A DNA stretch of 64,000 bases. It comes from Acinetobacter sp. C26M (lineage in GTDB: Bacteria > Pseudomonadota > Gammaproteobacteria > Pseudomonadales > Moraxellaceae). Positions within the stretch are counted from its first letter, which is position 1, and every line of letters starts with the position of its first letter. Shown piece after piece: positions 45,253 to 54,170 of this stretch. A model generated the notes under the pieces. The model was not told where the DNA came from, made no database searches, and saw only the letters and a program-made list of their open reading frames with translations. The translations under genes and the position numbers were made by a program. The stretch is from NCBI RefSeq assembly GCF_023702675.1, contig NZ_CP098478.1:3038001-3102000 (forward strand), read 5' to 3'.

Positions 45253-47136
45253 ATGAGCGATATGAATTCCCCTACTTCGCAAGTAGCGGCTCTGATTAGC
45301 CGAGGCAAAGAGCAAGGTTATTTAACTTACGCTGAGGTTAACGATCATCTACCAGACTCAATTACGGAAAGTGAGCAGATTGAAGACATCATTCAGATGC
45401 TTCAAGACGTTGGTATTCCAGTGCATGAACGTGCGCCAGAAACTGATGACACCATGTTTGGTGAATCAACTGAAGCGGCTGACGAAGTTGCCGAAGAAGA
45501 AGCTGCTGCCGTATTAGCATCGGTTGAAAGTGAGCCTGGTCGTACCACAGACCCTGTACGTATGTACATGCGTGAAATGGGTACGGTTGAACTTCTTACA
45601 CGCGAAGGCGAAATTAGCATTGCAAAACGCATCGAAGAAGGTATTCGTGACGTTTTACATTCGATTGCTTACTGGCCAAATGCGGTTGAAGTTGTTTTAC
45701 AAGAATATAATGACTTTTTAACAGGTGAGCGTCGTCTTGCCGATATTCTCTCTGGTTATTTAGATCCAGAAACTGACGAAGATATTCCAGAAGTTCTTGA
45801 AGAAGAAGCTGAGCTTGAAGACGACGAAGGTTCTTCATCTAAAGCAAAAGACGTCAAACTCGATGATGATGACGAAGAAGAAGAATCTGAAGGTGATGAT
45901 GATTCAGAAGGTGAATCAGGTCCAGACCCTGAAGTTGCTAAAGTTCGTTTCTCTGAATTAGAAGCTGCTTGGAATGAAACCAAAGCGGTTGTCGCGAAAC
46001 ATGGTCGTGATAGTGATGAAGCAAAAGCTGCGCTTGAAGCACTTGCTGCTGTGTTCATGATGTTCAAATTTACACCACGTTTATTCGAAATCATTTCAGA
46101 AATGATTCGCGGCACACATGACCAAATTCGTGCAAATGAACGTGAAATTATGCGTTATGCAGTGCGTCGTGGTCGTATGGATCGTACTCAGTTCCGTACA
46201 ACGTTCCCTGAGCAAGAATCAAATCCAGCTTGGTTAGACGAACAAATTGCCAAAGCACCTGCTGAAACCAAAGCACATTTAGAAAAAGTGCGTCCTGACG
46301 TATTGGCATTCCAGCAAAAAATTGCTGATATCGAGAAAGATCTTGGTTTAAACGTTAAAGATATCAAAGATATCTCGAAACGTATGGCAGTTGGTGAAGC
46401 AAAAGCGCGTCGTGCTAAAAAAGAGATGGTTGAAGCAAACTTACGTTTGGTAATTTCGATTGCGAAGAAATACACCAACCGTGGCTTGCAGTTCCTCGAT
46501 CTGATTCAAGAAGGTAACATCGGTTTGATGAAAGCCGTAGACAAGTTTGAATATCGTCGTGGTTATAAATTCTCGACTTATGCAACTTGGTGGATTCGTC
46601 AGGCGATCACGCGTTCGATTGCTGACCAAGCACGTACCATTCGTATTCCAGTACACATGATTGAAACCATCAACAAGATCAATCGTGTTTCTCGTCAACT
46701 TCTTCAAGAAATGGGTCGTGAACCGACACCTGAAGAGTTAGGCGAACGCCTGGAAATGGATGAAGTTAAAGTTCGTAAAGTACTTAAAATCGCAAAAGAA
46801 CCGATTTCGATGGAAACACCGATCGGTGATGATGAAGATTCGCATCTTGGTGACTTCATTGAGGACTCAAACATCACTTCACCAGTGGATGCTGCGACCT
46901 CGGAAGGCCTAAAAGAAGCGACGCGCGAAGTGCTTGAAAACTTGACTGAACGTGAAGCAAAAGTATTGAAAATGCGTTTTGGTATTGATATGCCAACCGA
47001 CCATACTTTAGAAGAAGTTGGTAAACAGTTTGACGTAACACGTGAACGTATTCGTCAGATTGAAGCGAAAGCGTTGCGTAAACTTCGCCACCCTTCTCGT
47101 TCAGAACACTTACGTTCTTTCTTGGAAAACGACTAA
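45253..47136 (+). CDS. rpoD: RNA polymerase sigma-70 factor RpoD
   Basis: Primary vegetative sigma factor, 627 aa. Region 1.1 (about 1-80), region 1.2 ([23 protein letters not shown], about 96-118), a non-conserved region with an unusually acidic stretch (about 180-225, rich in D/E/S), region 2 ([59 protein letters not shown], about 395-455), region 3 and region 4 with helix-turn-helix [20 protein letters not shown] (about 583-602). AAGAG precedes the ATG. Followed by a hairpin and the DUF493 gene. Confidence 0.98.
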   Translation: MSDMNSPTSQVAALISRGKEQGYLTYAEVNDHLPDSITESEQIEDIIQMLQDVGIPVHERAPETDDTMFGESTEAADEVAEEEAAAVLASVESEPGRTTDPVRMYMREMGTVELLTREGEISIAKRIEEGIRDVLHSIAYWPNAVEVVLQEYNDFLTGERRLADILSGYLDPETDEDIPEVLEEEAELEDDEGSSSKAKDVKLDDDDEEEESEGDDDSEGESGPDPEVAKVRFSELEAAWNETKAVVAKHGRDSDEAKAALEALAAVFMMFKFTPRLFEIISEMIRGTHDQIRANEREIMRYAVRRGRMDRTQFRTTFPEQESNPAWLDEQIAKAPAETKAHLEKVRPDVLAFQQKIADIEKDLGLNVKDIKDISKRMAVGEAKARRAKKEMVEANLRLVISIAKKYTNRGLQFLDLIQEGNIGLMKAVDKFEYRRGYKFSTYATWWIRQAITRSIADQARTIRIPVHMIETINKINRVSRQLLQEMGREPTPEELGERLEMDEVKVRKVLKIAKEPISMETPIGDDEDSHLGDFIEDSNITSPVDAATSEGLKEATREVLENLTEREAKVLKMRFGIDMPTDHTLEEVGKQFDVTRERIRQIEAKALRKLRHPSRSEHLRSFLEND

Positions 47137-47228
47137 TATTTGGGAAATCTTGCGCTAGACCAAAGCATTACATTGGCTTAGCACAAGACTTGAAGTTCAA
47201 CACTTCATCCCCATCTATGTATTAGATC

Positions 47229-47258
47229 AAAAGCGCCTGCACTGATGCAGGCGTTTCA
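47229..47258 (+). terminator. Hairpin between rpoD and DUF493 gene
   Basis: CGCCTGCA/TGCAGGCG stem (47234-47241 with 47246-47253), loop CTGA, then only TTT. It probably ends or attenuates rpoD transcription and lies directly in front of the DUF493 ribosome site. Confidence 0.6.
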
Positions 47259-47274
47259 AATTAAGAGGTTGCTC

Positions 47275-47562
47275 ATGTTAGACCGCACTCCTTCTCGTGA
47301 ATTGCAAGAACATCTTTGGGTTTTCCCGATGGACTATCCGATCAAATTGATTGGTAATGCAGGGGATGAACTTCGAGTGGCTGTTGTTGATATTTTGCAG
47401 AAGCACTTCCCTGAATTTGATGGCGAATCAGTAAAAGTTCAGCCGTCACGTACAGGTAAATACCATTCTCTGACTGCTCAACTGCGCTTTGAAGAGTTGG
47501 AACAAGTTCATGCCTTATATGCTGACCTTGCAGCCTGTCCTTTAATTAAGACAGCGCTTTAA
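47275..47562 (+). CDS. DUF493 (YbeD-like) protein
   Basis: A 95-aa ACT-like-fold protein of the DUF493/YbeD family, often found near lipB as here (lipB begins 395 bp downstream). ELQEHLWVFPMDYPIKLIGNAGDELRVAVVDILQKHFPEF is characteristic. The start ATG at 47275 is set by AAGAGG 6 bases upstream; a longer frame from 47245 begins inside the rpoD hairpin. Possible regulatory role in lipoylation, unproven. Confidence 0.88.
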   Translation: MLDRTPSRELQEHLWVFPMDYPIKLIGNAGDELRVAVVDILQKHFPEFDGESVKVQPSRTGKYHSLTAQLRFEELEQVHALYADLAACPLIKTAL

Positions 47563-47602
47563 TAAAAAAATCCAAAATACGAAAGTGTTTTGGATTTTTT
47601 TT
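47563..47602 (+). terminator. Terminator after DUF493 gene
   Basis: A 14-bp stem AAAAAAATCCAAAA/TTTTGGATTTTTTT (47564-47577 with 47588-47601), with a 10-nt loop, directly after the stop codon. Confidence 0.85.
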
Positions 47603-47614
47603 ATAGGAATAAAA

Positions 47615-47908
47615 ATGCAAAACACTGATGATGAATTCTACGAACGAGCTGACCAACACATTCGCCTGTCTAATCAGCAAATTACGAAAGAGATAGGAAA
47701 AGGGAAAGTAAGCGCCTCTATGCTTTTTGCAACATCCCGTTTTAATGCTTGGATCAGCGCAAGTGGATGGGAAACAGCAGAAGAACTCGCTAATGCAAAA
47801 CAAGAAACTATCGAATACTTTCTTGCTGAATATCGTAAAATGCTTGAAGAAAATTTAGATGAATATATCGAAAATTTTGAAGAGTATATGTTTATCCCAC
47901 CTAAATGA
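47615..47908 (+). CDS. DUF3144 protein
   Basis: A 97-aa soluble protein of the DUF3144 family. FYERADQHIRLSNQQ...GKVSASMLFATSRFNAWISA is the family core (about 7-50), with an acidic C-terminus. The start at 47615 has AGGA upstream; the longer frame from 47585 begins inside the terminator. Function unknown. It sits between the DUF493 gene and lipB. Confidence 0.85.
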   Translation: MQNTDDEFYERADQHIRLSNQQITKEIGKGKVSASMLFATSRFNAWISASGWETAEELANAKQETIEYFLAEYRKMLEENLDEYIENFEEYMFIPPK

Positions 47909-47956
47909 TGACTTAAACACTAATCAATTCAAAGCCGCAAAGGGAATCCTGTTGTA

Positions 47957-48610
47957 ATGAGTGCTGCAAAACCGACTTTAATCATTCGTTGTTTCAATGA
48001 TCTACAAGATTACACCACTCGTTTTGAAGCAATGAAAGACTTCACAACACACCGTGATGAAACCACCCCTGATGAAGTCTGGTTATTACAACACCAAGAT
48101 GTCCTGACCCAAGGACAAGCAGGCAAAGCAGAACACATCCTCATGCAGAGCAACCTTCCAATCGTACACACAGATCGTGGTGGTCAAGTCACTTGGCATG
48201 GCAGAGGTCAGTTGGTTGCCTATTTCCTGTTAGACCTGAATCGCTTGAAATGGCATGTTCGTACCTTGGTTAGTTTTGCAGAACAAGCCATGATTGATCT
48301 ACTCAAACAATATAAGATCAATGCCTATGCCAAACCAGATGCACCTGGCGTCTATGTCGATGAACGTAAAATTGGTTCACTCGGTTTTAAAATCCGTCGT
48401 GGTCGTAGTTATCATGGTCTTGCCCTGAATATTGACTGTGACTTAACTGGATTTCAGACCATTAACCCATGCGGGTACGCAGGTTTAGAAATGGTACGCT
48501 TACAGGACTTACTTGAAGATTATCCAAGCTTTGAACAGCTCTGTGATACTTTCATTGCTTATTTAAAAAATACTGATTTCTTTAATGACCTTGTAGTCAA
48601 ATCTGAATAA
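47957..48610 (+). CDS. lipB: Octanoyl-[ACP]:protein octanoyltransferase
   Basis: Transfers octanoate from ACP to lipoyl domains, the first step of endogenous lipoylation, which SucB of this window requires. 217 aa. [16 protein letters not shown] (about 74-89), lysine of [10 protein letters not shown] (Lys145) and catalytic Cys172 in NPCGYAG are all present. lipA is not in the window. Confidence 0.96.
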   Translation: MSAAKPTLIIRCFNDLQDYTTRFEAMKDFTTHRDETTPDEVWLLQHQDVLTQGQAGKAEHILMQSNLPIVHTDRGGQVTWHGRGQLVAYFLLDLNRLKWHVRTLVSFAEQAMIDLLKQYKINAYAKPDAPGVYVDERKIGSLGFKIRRGRSYHGLALNIDCDLTGFQTINPCGYAGLEMVRLQDLLEDYPSFEQLCDTFIAYLKNTDFFNDLVVKSE

Positions 48611-48691
48611 TTTACTTTTCAATTCTAATAAAATAAATTAGAGTAAATACTCTAAATTAGCTTTTGCATAATTTTAACAAGGGATACGCAA

Positions 48692-49225
48692 GTGATTTCA
48701 ACCAAAGCAGTGAAGCCCACGTTGCAATTTGCCTACGTCAAACTCATGATGGATGTTGTGGGTCGTGGCCTCGTGATGGCAAGCCAAGTGGATGATGAAG
48801 TACAACAGGAAGTGTCGAAATTTCCTGTTGGTTTTATCCTTTCAATGAATGTTTTCCCCAATGGACCTGCATTTGTTGCTCGAGTAACCGAACAAAAACA
48901 ATTAGAGCTATTGTCCAATTACAAAGGCAAGCCTGATTTAACCATTACCTTCAAGCATTTAACCCATGCATTTTTGGTATTTTCTTTCCAAGAAAGTACC
49001 GCGCAAGCCTTTGCCAATGACCGTATGATTGCCGATGGTGATGTTTCAAGCGCCATCCGTCTAGTGCGCTGCTTGAATAAAATGGAAGCCCTGATTTTAC
49101 CTAAGCTAATCGCTTCACTTGCAGTCAAGCGCTACCCTGCTGAATTAACATTAAAAGAAAAATTCACGGGTGCAAAAAATATTTATCTTAAAGTCGCAAA
49201 ATCATATCTCAAACGGAGCGCATAA
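48692..49225 (+). CDS. SCP2-like hypothetical protein
   Basis: A 177-aa protein with features of an SCP2 sterol-carrier-like domain (beta/alpha pattern; ARVTEQKQLELLSNYKGKPDLTITFKHLTHAFLVFSFQESTAQAFANDRMIADGDVSSAIRLVRCLNKMEALI). The GTG start at 48692 is supported by AGGGA upstream. It ends one base before the iron-ADH start codon, so the two are surely cotranscribed. A lipid- or fatty alcohol-binding role is inferred from this context only. Confidence 0.7.
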   Translation: MISTKAVKPTLQFAYVKLMMDVVGRGLVMASQVDDEVQQEVSKFPVGFILSMNVFPNGPAFVARVTEQKQLELLSNYKGKPDLTITFKHLTHAFLVFSFQESTAQAFANDRMIADGDVSSAIRLVRCLNKMEALILPKLIASLAVKRYPAELTLKEKFTGAKNIYLKVAKSYLKRSA

Positions 49226-49226
49226 C

Positions 49227-50411
49227 ATGGCTAAGCCTTATTACGAGTTTTTCTGTCCTGTAAAAGTCATTGCTGGTAACGCTGCCTTAGAGCATATCCC
49301 ATTTGAACTTGCGACACTTGGTGCAAAACGCCCGATGATCATTACCGATAAAGGTGTGCGTGCCAATGGTTTGCTCAGCCCAATCGAAGCAGCATTCAGC
49401 ACTACTGATGCGGTGATTGGTGCGATCTTTGATGATGTTCCACCCGATTCAAGCTTGGAAGTTGTTCGCTTAGCAGCAGAACTTTACCGTAAGCAAAAAT
49501 GTGATGCGATCATTGCGATTGGTGGTGGCTCAGTCATCGACACCTCTAAAGCGACCAATATCTTGGTGTCTGAAGGTGGTGATGATTTATTGCAATATTC
49601 AGGTGCACATAACCTGCCAAAACCACTCAAACCATTCTTCGTGATTCCAACCACCTCTGGTACAGGTTCGGAAGTCACCATGGTGGCTGTCGTTTCCGAC
49701 ACACATCGTAATGTGAAACTGGCATTTGCTTCATATTACCTCATGCCACATGCCGCGATTCTTGATCCACGCATGACTCAGACTCTACCACCGCATCTTA
49801 CTGCTCTGACAGGCATGGATGCACTAACTCACTGTGTAGAAGCCTACACCTGTTTGGCAGCCAATCCACTCAGCGATGCCTATGCCAGTGCAGGGATTAA
49901 AAAGATCAGTGAAAACCTGTTCAAAGTTCTAGACAACCCAAGCGATGCACAAGGTCGTTTAGAGCTTGCACAAGCATCCACCATGGCGGGGATTGCCTTC
50001 TCTAATTCAATGGTGGGCTTAGTTCACTCATTGGGTCATGCGCTTGGTGCAGTTGCCCATCTGCCCCACGGCTTATGCATGAACTTATTCCTGCCATACG
50101 TTCTGGAATACAACAAAGAGATCAATGGCGACAAGATTGGTGAATTACTGCTGCCTCTCGCGGGCGCTGATATTTACGCTCAAACACCAGCCAACTTACG
50201 CGCTGACAAAGCAATTTCGACGATTTTAGCCATGCGTGATCGCTTATTCAGCTTGACTAAATTGCCACGTACTTTACGTGAAACAGGTAAAGTCACTGAA
50301 GCGCAACTGGATGAGGTTGCAGACAAGGCACTCAATGATGGTTCTATCATTTACAACCCGAAAGAAGCAAACCTGCAAGACATTCGTGCAATCTTACAAA
50401 AAGCATGGTAA
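49227..50411 (+). CDS. Iron-containing alcohol dehydrogenase
   Basis: A 394-aa group III (Fe-dependent) alcohol dehydrogenase. NAD(P)-binding GGGSVIDTSKA (about 93-103) and TSGTGSEVT (about 138-146); metal ligands in the HSLGHALGAVAHLPHG region (about 266-281). The start at 49227 is set by GGAG upstream. It is the second gene of a pair with the SCP2-like gene. Substrate chain length is unknown. Confidence 0.92.
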   Translation: MAKPYYEFFCPVKVIAGNAALEHIPFELATLGAKRPMIITDKGVRANGLLSPIEAAFSTTDAVIGAIFDDVPPDSSLEVVRLAAELYRKQKCDAIIAIGGGSVIDTSKATNILVSEGGDDLLQYSGAHNLPKPLKPFFVIPTTSGTGSEVTMVAVVSDTHRNVKLAFASYYLMPHAAILDPRMTQTLPPHLTALTGMDALTHCVEAYTCLAANPLSDAYASAGIKKISENLFKVLDNPSDAQGRLELAQASTMAGIAFSNSMVGLVHSLGHALGAVAHLPHGLCMNLFLPYVLEYNKEINGDKIGELLLPLAGADIYAQTPANLRADKAISTILAMRDRLFSLTKLPRTLRETGKVTEAQLDEVADKALNDGSIIYNPKEANLQDIRAILQKAW

Positions 50412-50440
50412 TACATTAAGTTAAATCAAGTATTCCTGCG

Positions 50441-50482
50441 TAAAAGCCTCGATATTGATTGAATATCGAGGCTTTTCATTTT
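50441..50482 (+). terminator. Terminator of the iron-ADH gene
   Basis: A perfect 15-bp stem AAAAGCCTCGATATT/AATATCGAGGCTTTT (50442-50456 with 50462-50476), loop GATTG, then T-rich sequence. Confidence 0.85.
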
Positions 50483-50607
50483 TAAGTGAATCTTTATTCA
50501 TCTATTTATTTACCCAATTGGCAAAAAAATTGCTAAAAAAAGCATAAAAGTACTGACAATTTATAGTGTTTTAGGATAGATTGGCGCACTTTCGTTTTTT
50601 GTACGGG

Positions 50608-50632
50608 GGATCGTTTTTGTCTCAAACGATCC
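50608..50632 (+). promoter_or_regulatory. Inverted repeat in permease leader
   Basis: GGATCGTTT/AAACGATCC (50608-50616 with 50624-50632) with a 7-nt loop, about 35-50 bp upstream of the permease start. It could be an RNA hairpin in the leader or a regulator-binding palindrome; no T tract follows. Confidence 0.4.
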
Positions 50633-50679
50633 TTAACACTATGGCTGATCTTTGATCAACGATTATGAGGATAACGCCG

Positions 50680-52074
50680 TTGACAAATTTATCTGGGACT
50701 CAACCAACAGCGAAGCTTCAAAAGAATCTTGTGCTTTGGCACATCATCATTATTGGCTTGGCTTATATTCAACCATTAACTTTATTTGATACATTTGGTT
50801 TAGTATCTGAAAGAAGTGGTGGTCATGTACCGACTTCCTACATATTTGCCTTAGTTGCAATTCTTTTAACGTCGATCAGTTATGGTCACATGATTCGTCG
50901 TTATCCATCTTCTGGTTCTGCATATACCTATGCCCAAAAGTCGATTCACCCTAATGTTGGTTTTATGGTGGGTTGGTCTTCGTGGTTAGATTATTTGCTC
51001 TCTCCTCTAGTCAATATCATCCTTGCTGATATTTATTTGAGAGCATTATTCCCAGAAGTAAACAACTGGATTTGGGTGATTGGTTTAACCATCCTGATGA
51101 CGGTGATCAACCTGTTTGGTGCACGTTTTGTCGCGCGTTTTAACAGTACCATCGTGGTGATCCAGCTCGGTGTGATTTTCTACTTTGTGTATCAGGTCTA
51201 TATCCTGCTCACACAAGGGGTTTATGCCGATGGCACACTGAATCCAGACAAAGCTGAGTTATGGTCACTTGCGCCATTCTGGAATGAAATGACCTCTGTC
51301 GGGGCGTTAATTGCAGGTGCAACCGTTCTATGCTTCTCATTTACGGGTTTTGATGCGCTTTCTTCACTTGCTGAAGAAACCAAAGATGCTGAGAAAACTT
51401 TGCCACGTGCAATTTTTACCACAGCATTGCTTGCAGGTATCATCTTCATTGTCAGCACTTACTTTATTCAGCTTTACTTCCCAAGTAATCCAAATACCTA
51501 CTTCAACCCACTGGATGAGTCTCAGCCAGTTATGGTTGCTGCGATTGGTAGTCTGGCATTTAAGACCATGGTTTTATACTTTGCGGTCGTGGCAGTGATG
51601 GCATCAGGTATTTCGGCACATGCAGGTGTATCGCGTTTAATGTATGTGATGGGTCGTGATGGCGTGATCAATAAGAAGTTATTCGGTCATATTAGCCCAC
51701 GCTTGCACACCCCAACTTACAACATCTTGATTGTAGGTGTTGTTGCACTGTCTGCTGGTTTCCTTGATCTTGAGCATATCGTGAACTTGATTAGCTTCGG
51801 TGCTTTAACTGCATTTAGCTTTGTTAACTTCTCGGTGATTTCTCGCTACGCGTTGCGAGATGGCAAGAATAAGACACCAAAAGATATTATCAGTTACATC
51901 ATCATTCCTACACTGGGTTTCGCCAGCGTGTTTATGATGTGGTTAGAAATTGACAAATTGGCTTTACAGATTGGTCTGGCTTGGGCAGTAATCGGTGTCG
52001 GTTATCTTGCTTATAAGACTAAAGGCTTCAAATACAATGCGCCACAGCATAATGAATTTGATGACAGACATTAA
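50680..52074 (+). CDS. APC family amino acid permease
   Basis: A 464-aa inner-membrane transporter of the amino acid-polyamine-organocation superfamily, with about 12 hydrophobic segments. YIQPLTLFDTFGLVSERSGGHVPTSY and FTGFDALSSLAEETKDAEKTLPRAI are typical motifs. TTG at 50680 is preferred because GAGG lies 9 bases upstream; the in-frame ATG at 50665 has no ribosome site. The substrate is not evident. Confidence 0.9.
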   Translation: MTNLSGTQPTAKLQKNLVLWHIIIIGLAYIQPLTLFDTFGLVSERSGGHVPTSYIFALVAILLTSISYGHMIRRYPSSGSAYTYAQKSIHPNVGFMVGWSSWLDYLLSPLVNIILADIYLRALFPEVNNWIWVIGLTILMTVINLFGARFVARFNSTIVVIQLGVIFYFVYQVYILLTQGVYADGTLNPDKAELWSLAPFWNEMTSVGALIAGATVLCFSFTGFDALSSLAEETKDAEKTLPRAIFTTALLAGIIFIVSTYFIQLYFPSNPNTYFNPLDESQPVMVAAIGSLAFKTMVLYFAVVAVMASGISAHAGVSRLMYVMGRDGVINKKLFGHISPRLHTPTYNILIVGVVALSAGFLDLEHIVNLISFGALTAFSFVNFSVISRYALRDGKNKTPKDIISYIIIPTLGFASVFMMWLEIDKLALQIGLAWAVIGVGYLAYKTKGFKYNAPQHNEFDDRH

Positions 52075-52087
52075 TCTGATAAGTTAA

Positions 52088-52117
52088 TAAAAAAGGCGCT
52101 CAATGCGCCTTTTTTAT
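52088..52117 (+). terminator. Terminator between permease and flavodoxin genes
   Basis: AAAAAAGGCGC/GCGCCTTTTTT stem (52089-52099 with 52105-52115), loop TCAAT. It lies between convergent genes and can act in both directions. Confidence 0.9.
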
Positions 52118-52128
52118 GGCGTGAAAAT

Positions 52129-52683
52129 TTAGCCGTGCAGCTTTTCAACAATCGATTTCACACGTTTTGCATAAAGCTTCGCTGTTTCCAAGTCTCCTGT
52201 TGGGATCTCATCGGTACTCGCATCTGATGGCGATTGAACCAACAAGCCAACTGAACCACCTAAATTGTTTACATCTTCACGTTTTGCATTTTTAGTATTG
52301 GCAGGCAATAATCCCAAGCTCACCCAAATACCGCCATGCTGTGAAGCTAAAGTTTGTAACTGAATCAAGGTGACCTGCTTATCGCCATTCAAGCTCGCGC
52401 TATTGGTAAAGCCTGCAAAGACTTTATCCTGCCAGCCACGGGTAAACCAGATTTTTGAAGAAGCATCGGCAAACTTTTTAAACTGCCAAGGGGCTGCCGC
52501 CATATAGGTTGGCGCTCCAAACACAATACCTTGTGCCTCATTTAAAGTCTGCCAGTCTTGCTCGGTAATCTCACCATTCTGATCAATTTCAATCAGAGAG
52601 GCGTCAATCGCACCCGCAAAAGTTTCAGCAACCACTTTGGTATGGCCATAGCCTGAGAAATAAACAACCGCAATTTGTGTCAT
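52129..52683 (-). CDS. Flavodoxin-fold NAD(P)H-dependent oxidoreductase
   Basis: A 184-aa flavodoxin-like (WrbA/NADPH-dependent FMN reductase type) protein. The phosphate-binding loop YFSGYGHTKVVAE (about 8-20), GAPTYMAAAPWQFKKF and TNSASLNGDKQVTL are visible. The ATG at 52683 is chosen with GGA upstream. It is divergent from an HxlR regulator with a shared operator, an arrangement typical of quinone/aldehyde stress systems. It may reduce quinones or nitro compounds (inference). Confidence 0.87.
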   Translation of the reverse strand: MTQIAVVYFSGYGHTKVVAETFAGAIDASLIEIDQNGEITEQDWQTLNEAQGIVFGAPTYMAAAPWQFKKFADASSKIWFTRGWQDKVFAGFTNSASLNGDKQVTLIQLQTLASQHGGIWVSLGLLPANTKNAKREDVNNLGGSVGLLVQSPSDASTDEIPTGDLETAKLYAKRVKSIVEKLHG

Positions 52684-52717
52684 GAGAGTATCCAAAATTT
52701 TTCAAAAGTTCGATTTA

Positions 52718-52745
52718 ATGATATATTTTAGAAACTAGGTGTCAA
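52718..52745 (-). promoter_or_regulatory. Sigma-70 promoter of the flavodoxin gene
   Basis: On the minus strand TTGACA (52745-52740) and TATCAT (52723-52718) are separated by 16 bp, about 35 bp upstream of the flavodoxin start. The -35 adjoins the HxlR-type operator. Confidence 0.65.
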
Positions 52746-52746
52746 T

Positions 52747-52766
52747 TAGTTACCAGATGGTAACTA
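52747..52766. promoter_or_regulatory. HxlR-type operator
   Basis: A perfect palindrome TAGTTACC-AGAT-GGTAACTA in the divergent HxlR/flavodoxin region. One base separates it from the flavodoxin -35 box. Symmetric GTAAC-type sites are known for HxlR/QorR/YodB regulators. Confidence 0.65.
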
Positions 52767-52800
52767 GGGACATTCAATTGGGAATTTGAGGGTTTTAGCT

Positions 52801-53175
52801 ATGAATCAGGCATTAAAATATGATATTTATCAACAACATTGCCCTGCTCGGTTATTTTTTGAAAAAATTGCAGACAAATGGGTACTGATGATTATCAATG
52901 TGCTTGCGCGAGAGACCCAACATTTCAATTTATTGAAAAAAAGCATTCAAGGCATTTCACCGAAAGTATTGTCTCAAAAACTAAAAATGCTTGAACGCGA
53001 TGGTTTTATTGAACGACAGGTACAAGATACCGCACCAATTCGAGTGGATTATTCACTCACCGCACTTGGTTTAGAAGTCGCGGAAATGGCGTATCAACTC
53101 AAAGATTGGGCTGAAAGTAATATCGAACAAGTCATCTATGCTCAACAACGGTTTGATTCAATTCAAGAAGAATAA
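52801..53175 (+). CDS. HxlR family transcriptional regulator
   Basis: A 124-aa winged-helix regulator: CPARLFFEKIADKWVLMIINVLARETQHFNLLKKSIQGISPKVLSQKLKMLERDGFIERQ is the HxlR signature, with the redox-relevant N-terminal cysteine Cys14 (HCPA). The ATG at 52801 has GAGGG 8 bases upstream. Divergent from the flavodoxin gene, which it likely represses from the palindrome between them; a VOC gene follows 24 bp downstream. Confidence 0.93.
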   Translation: MNQALKYDIYQQHCPARLFFEKIADKWVLMIINVLARETQHFNLLKKSIQGISPKVLSQKLKMLERDGFIERQVQDTAPIRVDYSLTALGLEVAEMAYQLKDWAESNIEQVIYAQQRFDSIQEE

Positions 53176-53199
53176 ACAAGACGATATGGTGAGGTTCAT

Positions 53200-53580
53200 A
53201 TGTATCCACAACCTTTAATTGCAGTTGCAGATGTCGAGAAAACCAGTCAGTGGTATCAAACTGTGCTTGGCTTAAAAAGCGGGCATGGCGGCAAAGACTA
53301 TGAACAGTTGCTGTTTGAGCAGAACATGGTACTGCAACTGCACCAATGGCAAGCGCATGATCACCCACATATCGGAGATCCGAAACGAGTGATTGGTAAC
53401 GGCATTTTGCTTTGGTTTGAAAGCGATCAATTTGATGAGATTGTCAAAAAGCTACAAACCCATCAAGTTGAAATTTTGGAAGGTCCTAAATATAACCCCA
53501 ACGCACATCATCGCGAAATTTGGTTTAAAGACCCAAATGGCTATACGCTGGTTGTGGCAAGCCCATATGGAGATATCTAA
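53200..53580 (+). CDS. VOC (glyoxalase/bleomycin resistance) family protein
   Basis: A 126-aa protein with the vicinal-oxygen-chelate fold: two beta-alpha-beta-beta-beta halves, DVEKTSQWYQTVLGLKSG at the start, and HHREIWFKDPNGYTLVVASP at the end, where His and Glu may coordinate a metal. GAGG precedes the ATG. It lies in a probable operon with the HxlR gene. Substrate unknown. Confidence 0.88.
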   Translation: MYPQPLIAVADVEKTSQWYQTVLGLKSGHGGKDYEQLLFEQNMVLQLHQWQAHDHPHIGDPKRVIGNGILLWFESDQFDEIVKKLQTHQVEILEGPKYNPNAHHREIWFKDPNGYTLVVASPYGDI

Positions 53581-53589
53581 GCTGGGAAA

Positions 53590-54060
53590 TTAGAGTTGTT
53601 TAAAACCCTGTTGTCGCCACGCTTCATAGACAATCACAGCAGTTGCATTAGAGAGGTTTAAACTTCTTGAATTTTCAGCCATCGGTAAACGGATCCACTG
53701 TTCTTGCGGGAACATGAGACGTACCTGCTCAGGCAGACCACGAGTTTCAGGCCCCATCAACAAGGCAACTGGACGATTCAGATCAACCGTATGCGGTGTC
53801 GCTGAGCCTTTAGTGGTGAGTGGAAAAATATGCTCTACCCCTTTGGTTTTTAAGTCAGCAAGGCAAAGTTCGATATTGTCCCAGATTTGCATTCTTGCCC
53901 ATTCGTGATAATCCAATCCTGCACGTTTCAACTTTTTATCATCCAGCTCAAAGCCTAATGGTTTGACCAAATGTAGTTGCGCACCTGTATTGGCACATAG
54001 ACGAATGATATTACCTGTATTCGCTGGAATCTCAGGCTCGTATAGGACGACATGAATCAC
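53590..54060 (-). CDS. trmL: tRNA (cytidine(34)-2'-O)-methyltransferase
   Basis: SPOUT-class methyltransferase modifying the wobble base of tRNA-Leu. 156 aa, full length. [32 protein letters not shown] (start), [12 protein letters not shown] and [20 protein letters not shown] form the trefoil-knot SAM site. It is convergent with the VOC gene at a 9-bp distance; cysG lies upstream beyond a palindromic repeat. Confidence 0.95.
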   Translation of the reverse strand: MIHVVLYEPEIPANTGNIIRLCANTGAQLHLVKPLGFELDDKKLKRAGLDYHEWARMQIWDNIELCLADLKTKGVEHIFPLTTKGSATPHTVDLNRPVALLMGPETRGLPEQVRLMFPQEQWIRLPMAENSRSLNLSNATAVIVYEAWRQQGFKQL

Positions 54061-54080
54061 AAATTTTCTCTACTTTTCAT

Positions 54081-54170
54081 AATCCCTCCTAGCCTCCCTT
54101 TGAAAAAGGGAGGAACTCCTCCTCTTTTTTAAAGAGGTGAGGAGCGGTTATAGCTCCGCAAGGAGGGATT
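54081..54170. repeat. Composite palindromic intergenic repeat, copy 2
   Basis: A 90-bp element between trmL and cysG, touching the cysG stop. Perfect outer arms AATCCCTCCT/AGGAGGGATT (54081-54090 with 54161-54170) enclose CCTCCCTTT/AAAGGGAGG (54093-54101 with 54105-54113), CCTCTTT/AAAGAGG (54121-54127 with 54131-54137) and GGAGC/GCTCC (54141-54145 with 54153-54157). It has the same plan as copy 1 at 27621-27715, in opposite orientation. Confidence 0.8.

Noticed and set aside
47245..47275. Upstream ATG extension of the DUF493 gene
   Set aside because: It starts inside the rpoD terminator hairpin; the ATG at 47275 has the ribosome site.
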